A stretch of DNA of 64,000 nucleotides, taken from positions 1,541,501 to 1,605,500 of the forward strand of contig ML058466.1 in assembly GCA_003013855.2 (NCBI GenBank), read 5' to 3'. The notes under the pieces are model-generated. The model saw only the letters and a program-made list of their open reading frames with translations. It did no database searches and had not been told where the DNA came from. This document shows, piece by piece, positions 55,144-64,000 of this stretch; within the stretch, counting starts at the first letter, position 1; every line of letters begins with the position of its first letter. This DNA comes from Liriodendron chinense (lineage: Eukaryota > Streptophyta > Magnoliopsida > Magnoliales > Magnoliaceae). Position numbers and translations under genes: made by a program.

Positions 55144-55507
55144 TTGGTGGCACATTATGCACTTCATACCCACCCATGTAATCACGTAAGGTCTTCTTTC
55201 TTGGTGGCACATGATGCACTCAATACTCATCTCATGGTTCATTCACAGCCATGATTTTGGTTACTTCACAAGCCTCCAACCAAACTCTCTTCACTTAGAA
55301 AAATGTATGTGTGGTCATTTTTACACCTCGATACAAATATAAAAGAGATAATGGAAGAGGTTATTTGAGAAGAAGAGTACATAAGTATGGAAAATCCCTA
55401 AGAACAAAAACAAAGAATTTAGTTACTATATAACAACTTATATAAAAAACTAATTTCAAAAAAATATTCTTAAACATTTGCAATCCCCGACAATAGAGCC
55501 AAAAACT
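55144..55507 (-). pseudogene. 5' internal region of the C1/C2 element with LRDY repeats and primer site
   Basis: Minus-strand text near 55145-55240 reads VHHVPPRKKTLRDYMGGY and then VHNVPPIK, continuing after removal of A7 into TLRDYYFEAKE: tandem copies of the short motif that family D has once in gag. The decayed primer-binding site (reverse TGGCTCTATTGTCGGGGA) is at 55484-55501, next to the LTR end. Confidence 0.65.
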
Positions 55508-56687
55508 TGTTACAATCTGAAGATTGCACACCTAAGTGTAGGTAGCGAAGTAGTAAAATATTCGGTGAGACTAAGGTCAAACCACATGGATGGTTAAGAA
55601 CACTTAGAAGAATTAGTTTAGAGAGAAGAGATGAAATCTGATTTTATTCACGAGATTAGTAGAGCAAGATGTGTATGTGATGAAAATAAGAATAGGAAAG
55701 GGCTAAGGCATTAAGGATCCACCTTTGATTAATTCATAAGGCTTAATTCGTTGGTTCAATTATAACTCAATTGGAATCAAATAAATAGCTGTTCTAATTG
55801 GAAGATGAAGCGGTTAAACCACTTGTATATTTTATAAAAGATGGTGATCTTAACCGATTTATTTAACCATGAAGCACTTGTTAATTGATCGTAGGGAATC
55901 TCAAGCATTCACTCTGCCTAGAGTCGATAATAGATAAATAAAAAAAAAGCTATACAAATCAACAACTTTGCCAACAAGTCAATCGACAAGATATAAATTC
56001 ATATGATCAAATGCATACTTACAAGATAGAAGGCTTTAATTGATTGATTCAACCGTTAAGATCTCGTCGATCAATCGTAGGGAATCCAAAGCATCTACTA
56101 TGCCCAGAGTCTACAGTGAATTAAGGCATTTTACATATCGATAACTTTACCTACACTTGCTCAATGATCATAGGAATTCTAAGTATCTATCGTGCCTGGA
56201 GTCAACGATGGATCAAAGCACTATATCGATCATAAACTAGCTAATTGAAGTACAAGAAAAACTCCAACATTCAAGAACCACCATTGTTGAACTAAGAGAA
56301 ACCAAACCTTGAAATTAGACCAAAGGCTTCACCCCTAGTCTTAGCTAAAGGTTTAGCTAACCATTCTACAATGGAAGACTTAACTCAAGAAAGAAAAACT
56401 CTTCCAAACTACTCTAAAAGAAAGAAAGAAGGAAGAGAAGAGAAAGAGATGAAACTTGGGATGATGAGAATGAGGAAGAGAGGCTCCTTTTTATAGCCTC
56501 TTGAGAGGCTTAGAGTTAGGTTCCACTCCAAACCTATTTATCTAGGTTTGGAGTGTACTTTTTTTTTCTCTAGGTTTAGAGTTAGGTTACACTCCAAGCC
56601 TATGAGAAATCTTCTCTAGGTTTGAAGTATACCTTGGATGATGAGGTGTGTGTGAGGTGGCATTTAGTCTTACATGTGTGTGTGTGT

Positions 56688-56742
<55 letters not shown>

Positions 56743-57232
56743 CATTGTTGCTCATGTGGGAAGCTTGGGAGATGGGGTTCACAACTTGTAGCTGATGCTT
56801 GCTCATGGCTTGGGTGAAGAACAACTGGTCAACTGATGGTGGAATGGCCTTTACTGGCCATTGGATGCTGGAATGGTCCATTTATCAGCTGCAGCTTGGT
56901 CGTGTGATGGAAGTGATGGACGACTGGGATGAGAGTTTGAAACTCCCTTGATGATCACGTGCTGGAGGAAGAAGTCCTACAGATGTCTGCAGGCTGGAGA
57001 TGATTTGAAGAGCTGTCAGTGGCTACTCTTGCTCAAACGTGAGGAGGGTCTCCATGCTTGGCTGTTGGTGAAGATGATGGACGGTTGGAGATGAAGGACA
57101 TAGGTTTGCTGGATGAACGGTGTGGAGAGCTGTGGCCGTTTGACATGGAGGGATGGAGACGAAAGAAGCTACTGCTGCTCGTGCAAGGAGTTGCTGTATA
57201 AGTGGACCGGATGATGGACGGTGGGGAGAGAT

Positions 57233-59177
57233 TGAAATTGCGGTTTTACCGCTTGTAGAGACACTCGGAGATATGTCTAAGGACCTAGAGGGGGGGGGGG
57301 GGGGGGGTGATTAGGACCTTTGAAATTCTTTTCGCCTACTTACACAATTCAACAAATTTAGCCTAGTAAGCAAGAACACTACGGCTTCCAAGCCTAGGTG
57401 GGTCCAATCACAAGACTAGCAAAAGGTTAAGCAATAAACAATCCTAGTCTAAGCATGCATAGGAAAGGAAATGATACACTAATTAAACTTCTAACCTATG
57501 CAACTTGTGTAGACTTATGAGAGTGGATCAATGAGCTCAAGTCTACACAAGTAGTGAAGGTACATCTTGTGTGTGGATGAGCCTAATAAGTGCCTAGCAT
57601 TCATTTCTATCAAGCATACATAATTAAGCAATTAAACTAACAATGCAAAGATATAAATGTGCTCAAGAACAATCACAAACACAAGGATGTATAGTGGTTC
57701 AACTACTTGTCTACTCCACTCCCGGTTCAAGTACTCAACCCCTTTGAGCACACCGGCATTCACTATCGGAGGTTTTAAATGAGGTTCACCTCTCAACCTT
57801 TACACGGAGGTTTTATCAGTTCACCTCTCAACCGTATCCGGAGTTTTAGACGTAGGCTAACTCTCAACCTAACGCACGTTTACTCCCGTGTCGGAGGCTC
57901 CCCCTTGGAGACTTAGTTTAGGCCCGGATGACGGGCCAAGGAACGACTAACGTCCCTAGGTCGAGTTCAAAAACAAACTCTAAAATGGACTCTCAAATAA
58001 GACAACCTACTTGTCGGATGAGCCCCTTGTGTAGCGCCGGATTGGGTGGCTTGATCTCCGCTCTCCCGTGCTTCAATCAGCTTCCCTTGCTCCCAAGATC
58101 ATGCCGCCGTTGCGTCGCCAATGCCTCAGCCACACTCGATCAAACACCTTGCATGCAATGCCTTTGAGATGCCCAAGGTGCTAGGAGGATGGTTGAATCT
58201 CCTACATGGGATATGTAGGTTATTCTAACTAGGAGATTCACCTAGAGGGTCTTCTAGAGGTCTAGGACAAGGGATATACCTATGTGGAATAGTGTCTCCC
58301 CTCTAGATTTGAGAGAGGAATCAAGTCATCTCTAAATTGCATTTGAATGCCCACACTTGTGTTTAAAACACAAGGGATATGACTTGAAACCCTCCTCTTT
58401 GAGGCCTCATATGATGTACAAATGATGTGGGGAATGGGCTCTCAAAAACCTCTGCACATGCCCAAAAACCGAGCTCCATATATATAGAAAAGTGGGCTCC
58501 AACGGTCATAAAACGGCCATAAAACGGCTCTAAACCGACCTGTCCCGACCGGTCATGACCGGTCAGATCCCTTTGCTGAAGGGTATCACCAATACACAGG
58601 CCGACCGGTTATGACCGGTCGGACCACCTTGCTGGACAGCCTAATGAGAATAGGCCGACCGATCATGACCGGTCGGACCCCCTTGCTGGGTGAAAGAGAA
58701 CTCCAGGCCGACCAGTCATGACCGGTCGGCAGTGCCTGCTGACCTCCTGAATATGAGAAGGCTGACCAGTCATGACCGGTCGGCTGTCCACTTGCGAATG
58801 CAGCAAGGCTGCTGGCCGACCGGTCTTGACCGGTCGGACCAGCCTGGTTCCCCTCTATATGATGCTGAACTCCTCAAGCATCAGCCTGTGAATTTTGGCC
58901 AAGGTTAGGGTGATCAAATGGGACACCTAGGGCCAATCTATGATGACAAAATGATTCTTATTATGGTCAAGGTCATCAAAGAAGAAAAAGGGGTTGGGTT
59001 TTGGTCAAGGTTAAGGCACCAAGGCATCACTTTTACCTGAGTCTTCTTCCTTGATGCAGCCGGTTCGTCTTAAGTCTTCGGTCTTCGTCTTCATTGGGCT
59101 CAACCGACACTAGACTCACTGACGTAAGTGATTGACAAACAAGGTGCACTAGTTTGCCATAGAAAAGTGCACTAACA
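57233..59177 (-). mobile_element. solo LTR-A, copy A9
   Basis: Plus text TGAAATTGCGG at 57233 to GTGCACTAACA at 59177; perfect duplication GAGAT at 57228-57232 and 59178-59182; the empty site is visible in copy C1 near 47777. 1945 bp. A G18 run at 57290-57307 sits where copy A1 has T14G14. TATA box (minus) near 58478-58487. Array at 58545-58837. Confidence 0.95.
58545..58837. promoter_or_regulatory. regular 22-bp double-dyad array in LTR-A copy A9
   Basis: Six units of CCGACCGGTC-AT-GACCGGTCGG or near variants begin at 58545, 58601, 58655, 58708, 58762 and 58816; steps are 56, 54, 53, 54 and 54 bp, about five DNA turns. The centre is AT in five units and TT in one. Spacers share TTGCTG. Upstream of the minus-strand TATA box by about 60 bp. 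Confidence 0.85.
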
Positions 59178-59207
59178 GAGATCTCCACCAGTTGCAGCTT
59201 CTCACAT

Positions 59208-59596
59208 ACTACAATCCGAAGAAATTCTCACCACATGTACGAGAAATTCTTAATCATTATGGGCCAATAGAAATTCTCACCACATGTACGAGAAAAGGAG
59301 ACATTATCAAGAAAATATCTCCTTAATGCATTAACTGGGCAATGGTTTATCAAAAATGGATCTTCCCAGTAATGGTCCACTTCAGTCTGAAAAGACCAAA
59401 GCGATGGAGAGACTTCAAATGATTCTTCAAATGGCGATGTCTTCTCCATACAATCAGAATCTCCCGGTGCTTCCACAATAGATGGTATTAAGTCAGAATC
59501 AGTGGGAAACATCTTTTCATGCACCGGGTCTTGCAAGGCGTTCACTATTTCTTGAATCATGGGATCATTCGAATCTTCAAAGTGAGCCAAGCAATC
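59208..59596 (-). CDS. conserved non-pol ORF, family-C version
   Basis: In the same frame as the ORF ending at 59597 and separated from it by one TAA, it reads CLAHFEDSNDPMIQEIVNAL, then an acidic part, EVSPSLWSFQTEVDHYWEDPFL and CGENFYWPIM, ending at 59228. It matches the family-D ORF at 36703-37236 in the start block and in the SLW...W-DP block. The final part contains a 27-bp direct repeat (59220-59246 and 59271-59297), so the C-terminus is probably rearranged near the break with LTR C2. Function unknown. Confidence 0.55.
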
Positions 59597-60517
59597 TTAC
59601 AAAGAACTAGGACACTCAATACAGGAAAACTCTTCATCAATAATGAAATTGGGCATGTCAACTTGGTGGATTGTATCAAAATCACTTTGTTGGGAAATTT
59701 CCATTCCATGATTATTAACTAGAGGCTCAGAAGAGATTATTAACCTTTGGGGAAACGGGACCACGGGCTCATAAGCACACTCTGAGTCTTCATCTTGTTG
59801 AACATCACCAATCATATTATCACCCTCAGATTTTTCAGATTCCTCAGGTTCGTCAACTTTCATTAGAATCTCTTCATTGTATCTAAAGGTAATAGTATCT
59901 CCGTCACGCTCAACAAGTATATCGGAAGAATTGAAATCAATCACCTCGAGTTGTTCAATTAGGTTAGACGGAGGTTGGACTAGGGAAGTCTCTTCCTCCG
60001 TCTCAGTGAGGTGTGATTCCATGTGCTCAGTCAATGTTTCCATCTCATTGATGATTTGCGAGGTGCTTTCCATTTGCAACGTATCCTCGAGGGTCTTTTT
60101 TGGTGGAGACACATAAATAGGGGGCCCTTGGGGATACTTAACATTCATTGTTGGTCCGTCTCTCCAATTGGAATTTTGATAGTTCCGCCAATTAGGTTCG
60201 TTCGCATTGTGTGATGGCGCACTATATGGTTGTTGATAAGCATAGCCATACAAACAATCGCGCATCGACCTAACCAGTGGATCATAATATACATTGTTCT
60301 CATTCCAATAGTCACGCAACTTTTTAACCGGTGGAACATGATATACATTGTTCTCACTCCAATACTCACGCAATGTTTTACCGGATGAAACTTTACGTGT
60401 ATTGTTCTCATGTAGATAATCACGCATGGAGCGTTCCTTACCATTGTGCTTTGATTGCCTTTCATCTTCTAGAAGAATATTAGCGTATTTCTGTGTCCAC
60501 TCATCATATATGGGCAT
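59597..60517 (-). CDS. gag-derived ORF with 18-residue LRDYW repeats, family-C element
   Basis: 306 codons, fully open from ATG 60517 to TAA 59597-59599. Residues 30-100 hold four 18-residue repeats (LREYWSENNVYHVPPVKK and variants MRDYLHENNTRK..., LRDYWNENNVYY...). Next WRNYQNSNWRDG and KKTLEDTLQ, then a long acidic region, and CAYEPVVPFPQRLI near residue 265. The flanking blocks match the gag linker of the family-D element (NHPNFSW, YKPVAPFPSRL), but capsid core, Cys/His module and protease are absent. So it is a rearranged gag remnant kept as one open frame in a non-autonomous element. It starts about 190 bp downstream of the primer site. Confidence 0.75.
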   Translation of the reverse strand: MPIYDEWTQKYANILLEDERQSKHNGKERSMRDYLHENNTRKVSSGKTLREYWSENNVYHVPPVKKLRDYWNENNVYYDPLVRSMRDCLYGYAYQQPYSAPSHNANEPNWRNYQNSNWRDGPTMNVKYPQGPPIYVSPPKKTLEDTLQMESTSQIINEMETLTEHMESHLTETEEETSLVQPPSNLIEQLEVIDFNSSDILVERDGDTITFRYNEEILMKVDEPEESEKSEGDNMIGDVQQDEDSECAYEPVVPFPQRLIISSEPLVNNHGMEISQQSDFDTIHQVDMPNFIIDEEFSCIECPSSL

Positions 60518-60732
60518 GATAACACTCTAATGAAAATAAAAGAAAATCTAGAAAGAATAGTAAAAGAGGGAAAAAGGAAGGATATTACCCGAGAAGAAGA
60601 ATATACAGCTATGGGTAATCCCTAAAAATAAAACAAACAAGTTAGTAAACTATTGACAATATATATATACATAAACCAATTCCAAAAATATTCTTAAACC
60701 GATGCCAATCCCCGGCAGCGGCGCCAAAAACT
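60518..60732 (-). other. leader and primer-binding site of the C3 element
   Basis: Primer site on the minus strand TGGCGCCGCTGCCGGGGA (plus 60709-60726), seven bases from the LTR end at 60733. The rest is AT-rich leader. Confidence 0.85.
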
Positions 60733-61104
60733 TGCTACAATCCGAAGATTGCACACCCAAGTGCAGGTAGCGAAGTAGTAAAATACTCGGTAAGACCGAG
60801 GTCGATCCACAGGGATTGGGGTTAAGAACACTTAGAGGAATTAGTTTAGGTGAGTGAGATGAAATTTGATTTATCCACGAGAGTGGAGCAAGTTGTGTGT
60901 GGTGAAAGACAAAAATAGAAAAGGGGCTAAGGCATCAGGGATCCACCTTTGATTCATTCACAAGATTTGATTCGTTGGTCCAACTATAACTCAACTGGAA
61001 TTGAATAAAGATTCATTTCAACCGGAAGATAAAATAGTTAAACCATTTGCATATTTCATAAAAGATGGTGATCTGAACCGATTGATTTGACCATGAAGCA
61101 CTCG

Positions 61105-61525
61105 TTAGTTGATCGCAGGGAATTCCAAGCATCCACTGTGCCCGGAGTCGACAATGGATCAAGGAATTGTACAGATCAACAACTTTGCCAACAAGTCAAC
61201 CGATAAAATCACAATTCATACGATCAAATGCATACTTACAAGATAGGAGGCTTTGATTGACCGATCAACCGTTAAGATCTCGTCTATCGATCGCAGGGAA
61301 TCCAAAGCATCCAATGTGCCCGGAGTCTACAATGGATCAAGGGATTTTACAGATCGATGACTTTACCTGCACTAGCTCGATGACCGTAGGGAATCCAAAG
61401 CATCCAACGTGCCCGGAGTCGACGATGGATCAAGGGACTTTATCGATCATGAACTAGCTAATTGGTGTACAAGGGATCCCAAGCATCCAACGTGCCCGGA
61501 GTCGACGATGGATCAAGGGGCTTGC
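61105..61525. repeat. ~90-bp unit repeats in family-C LTR
   Basis: Four copies of AGGGAATCCAAAGCATCCA followed by CGTGCCCGGAGTCGACGATG and GATCAAGG begin near 61111, 61290, 61384 and 61471. Copies C1 (46673-47075) and C2 (55880-56220) carry the same repeat with more decay. Confidence 0.85.
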
Positions 61526-62067
61526 ACAACAATAGCGTCTGCCGAGGTGGATAACCAAACCGATCAACTAAAGAGAACTCCAACATTTACACCACACAAT
61601 GTTGAACCAAAAGAACCATATCTTGCAAATTTCTTCAAAGGCTTCACCCCTAGCCTTACCTAGAGGTTTAGCCAACCATGCTACAATGGAAGACTAAATT
61701 CTCTACAAAAGAGAAAACTACTCTACACTACAAAAGAAAGAAAGAAAACTAAAGAAGAGAAGAGTTGTAGAGAATGGGATGATGAGAATGAGAGGGAGAG
61801 GAGCTTCTTTTATAGATGAGAAGCTCCCAAGCCTAGGTGGCACTCCAAAAGTTTCTTTAGGTTTAGGAATGGAGTTAGGCTTGGAGTGCCCAAAGCAAAC
61901 TTTTCTTTTAGGTTCGGGCTTGGAGTTAGGCTTGGATGGACATGTGGCAAGAAAGGTACTCCAATCCTAGGTGTCACTCCAAGCCTAAAGCAAACTTTTC
62001 TTTTAGGTTTGGGCTTGGAGTGAGGCTTGGATGATGAGGTGGCATTCCAAGCCTTACACATGTGTGG

Positions 62068-62070
<3 letters not shown>

Positions 62071-62124
<54 letters not shown>
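62071..62124. repeat. (AG)n microsatellite in family-C LTR
   Basis: About 54 bp of GA repeats, at the same LTR position as the tract at 56692-56738 in copy C2; copy C1 lacks it. Confidence 0.95.
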
Positions 62125-62126
<2 letters not shown>

Positions 62127-64000
62127 CCTCTCTTGCTTCATGTGATGGAGCTTGCTGGCATTGATGGTGCAGCCCACCTTGCTGGATGATGGTTTGGACG
62201 GTTGCTGAAGGAGGAGGGCTGATGGACATTGATGACGTGGCTGAATTGCAGATGGTTGAAGACGTGCTTGCTGATGGACGGTCTGGTGGAGATGTTGCTG
62301 ATGTGCAAGGTGGATTCTGGATGGACGGTTGAACTGCTGCTGGATGCTGATGAACGTGAGGTCCACTGGACGGTGGATTGGCCAAGCATGCTGGAGTTGC
62401 AGCACTGCTGCTGCACGTGTGAAGGTGGATGATCCACCTGATGGATGACTCGATGTGGACGTCCAACAGTTAGAAATGGACGGTCCACTTGATGGACGGC
62501 TCAGATGTTGCTGGCCATTTGATGATGGAGACTGGCGTCCAGCAGGTGGATGGACGGCTGGAAGTGGATGATGATTTGCATGCTGATGCATCAGCACGTT
62601 TGATGAATTGAATGGACGGACGTCCACTGCTGGACGTTGGACGTTTTGGTCTGAATGGGAGGTCAGCACGTGTGGTGGGTATGGACGCTGGTGCTGGAAT
62701 CTGGACCGTCCAGCTGATCTGGTGTGTTGTAGCTGCTGATGGTCGGTCTAGATGTTGTGGACGGTGGAAGATGATCAGGTAGAGTTAGGACGTGCTTGCA
62801 GCACGTGTAAACTAAGGGGTCCACTGATTGAAGGGACAGTTGGACGGTGAGCCCAGCTGAATATTGGACGGTCCAGCTGTTGTAACGAGTGCTGGAGAAG
62901 AGATCCATCCGTTGGAGCTGGAGGTTCATCACTTGAAGCTGGGCCGTGTGATGGAAGTGATGGATGGCTCCATGGCTGTTGAATTGGTGGAGATTAGTCC
63001 ATCAGGTGGACATGATGAAGATGAGGATCTCCTTCATGGTTGATCAAAAGGGACGACTAGAATGGAAGATGCAGTCCACTGCTTTGCTCGCTGGATTGCT
63101 GACGGATGGAGTGATGCTTCACTGGCCTCCCGTATGATGGAGTTGCTATGTTGGACGGCTGCAATGATCCAGCCATTGATGATTGCTAGATGCTTGGACA
63201 GTTGGAAATAAAGGTGGGTCCACCTGCTTAGATGATCAGCACGTGTGCTGACCACGGTAGAAATTGATGGACGACTGGATGTTTGGATCTGAATGCTGCT
63301 GCTGGAGATCCGACTGCTTGTTGATCTTGCTGGATGCCAAACACTATGGTCGGTCAGCTGGTGGGGTCCACAGTGCTGGACAAACATCCACTGCTGGACG
63401 ATTGCACATGCTGCTCATGTGCTGGACCGTTGGATCTGGTGGGAATGGATAAAGGTTGGACGGCGGATTTGAGCTGGAAGATGTCCATCTTTGTTGGACG
63501 GTGGAGATCATGGATATGCTCGTTGGTGGAGATGGGTGGACGGCTGGTGGTAAATGATCAGTTGGGGCTGCTGCGAGCTGTTAGGATGTTGGAACTCCTT
63601 CAACCATTGATTAACGCTTCTGATTATCCTGACCATTAATCCGGTGGTCCACCTTGCAGGACGTTGAATGAGTGGATGATAATGATGCAGACGTGCTGGA
63701 CGATCAACCCTTCATCATCTACAGGTCCAAGTGTTGGACGGTGATGAAGATCAGCCGTCCATTGCTGATGATGAATGGACGGTCAAGATGTGTAGGGATG
63801 CAGGGTGGACGGTTGAGATTTCAACCTGCTTTGGACGCTGATGTTGTTGCTGACGTCCAGCCCTGGATGCGTGGTGGAGATTTGAGCCCATCTTGATGCA
63901 CAGTTGGTCCCTCAAGTGGACACCCAATCTTGACCGTCCAAACTTGCATGCTTGCTTGATCATGATCATACAAACAGGCACAATCTGGATTTCCAAAGAG

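Larger units (their letters stand above)
55508..59207 (-). repeat. middle family-C LTR, copy C2, interrupted by LTR-A and truncated
   Basis: Plus text TGTTACAATCTGAAG at 55508 then follows copy C1 for about 1.7 kb, including the CATC-rich unit repeats at 55880-56230 and a (GA)n tract at 56692-56738, to GGGGAGAGAT at 57232. After LTR-A copy A9 it resumes GAGATCTCCACCAG (59178) and breaks at about 59207 into internal sequence of the next element. It serves as the 5' LTR of the C1/C2 element. Confidence 0.82.
60733..64000 (-). repeat. 5' LTR of family-C element C3, runs off the window
   Basis: Plus text TGCTACAATCCGAAGATTGC at 60733, then collinear with C1 and C2. Contains the unit repeat at 61105-61525, a (AG)n tract at 62071-62124, and a long U3-like part (61900 onwards) filled with about nineteen TGGACGG words. 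The LTR start is not reached, so it is longer than 3.2 kb. The many Pro/His/Ser-rich overlapping frames here are repeat by-products. Confidence 0.82.

Noticed and set aside
61810..63996. Frames up to 231 aa on the minus strand near the right edge
   Set aside because: Overlap in three frames and span the (AG)n tract and TGGACGG repeats of the LTR. The length reflects the lack of stop words in the repeats.
1..64000. Search for ordinary host genes, tRNA or rRNA
   Set aside because: No multi-exon gene outside retroelements, and no tRNA- or rRNA-like text recognised by eye; the primer-binding sites are only tRNA-complementary.

Overview
The window reads as repeat-rich nuclear DNA of a flowering plant. 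Almost every coding stretch belongs to an LTR retrotransposon (Ty1/copia or Ty3/gypsy of the Athila and Tat groups), several non-autonomous DNA transposons are present, and I found no convincing single-copy host gene, rRNA, tRNA or CRISPR array. The DNA-transposon remnants rich in GGTGGGCCCCACC-type text would suit a magnoliid, but that is an impression and not a demonstrated assignment.

Layout. 1-8.1 kb: a solo LTR of a copia family (called LTR-A here), then DNA transposons: a MITE-like element, a hAT-type element (8-bp target duplication CCTGCAGA) nested in another MITE, and a Tourist-type element. 8.1-26.4 kb: remains of two Tat-type gypsy elements. One, on the minus strand, has LTR pieces at about 8.1-8.9 and 25.3-26.3 kb and gag-protease at 21.2-25.3 kb. 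The other, on the plus strand, keeps integrase at 16.1-17.2 kb. Both are associated with an additional gene on the strand opposite to gag-pol (9.1-15.1 kb plus, 17.7-20.0 kb minus; the latter has a clear GT-AG intron). Solo LTRs of family B (two) and family A (one) and an LTR-A fragment cut these up. 26.4-40.7 kb: a decayed copia element (gag only) whose 3' LTR-A was split by a 9.6-kb Athila-like element (family D), whose own 5' LTR was then split by a younger LTR-A solo LTR; target-site duplications give the order. 40.7-46.3 kb: a gypsy gag pseudogene split by a family-D solo LTR, and a 45-bp tandem repeat. 46.3-64 kb: a minus-strand array of Athila-derived elements (family C), LTR-internal-LTR-internal-LTR, interrupted by three more LTR-A copies, one inside another. 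Seven LTR-A, LTR-B or LTR-D insertions have perfect 5-bp duplications as single LTRs, so LTR-LTR recombination has been frequent.

Most interesting signal. Just upstream of the TATA box, the LTRs carry arrays of short inverted-repeat (dyad) motifs. Within LTR-A the spacing of the array is conserved (steps of about 20-22 bp with 32- and 50-55-bp gaps) while the dyad itself has been replaced wholesale between copies: TTCGATGCCATCGAA in one, TCCGATCAATCGGA in two, GGGCGCCCGA in another, and GACCGGTC-type dyads in the rest. The 22-bp double dyad CCGACCGGTC-N2-GACCGGTCGG also fills the same place in the unrelated gypsy family D, and family B carries yet another 22-23-bp dyad on both sides of its TATA box. 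This looks like a set of exchangeable, concertedly evolving protein-binding arrays controlling LTR promoters. What binds them is not visible here.
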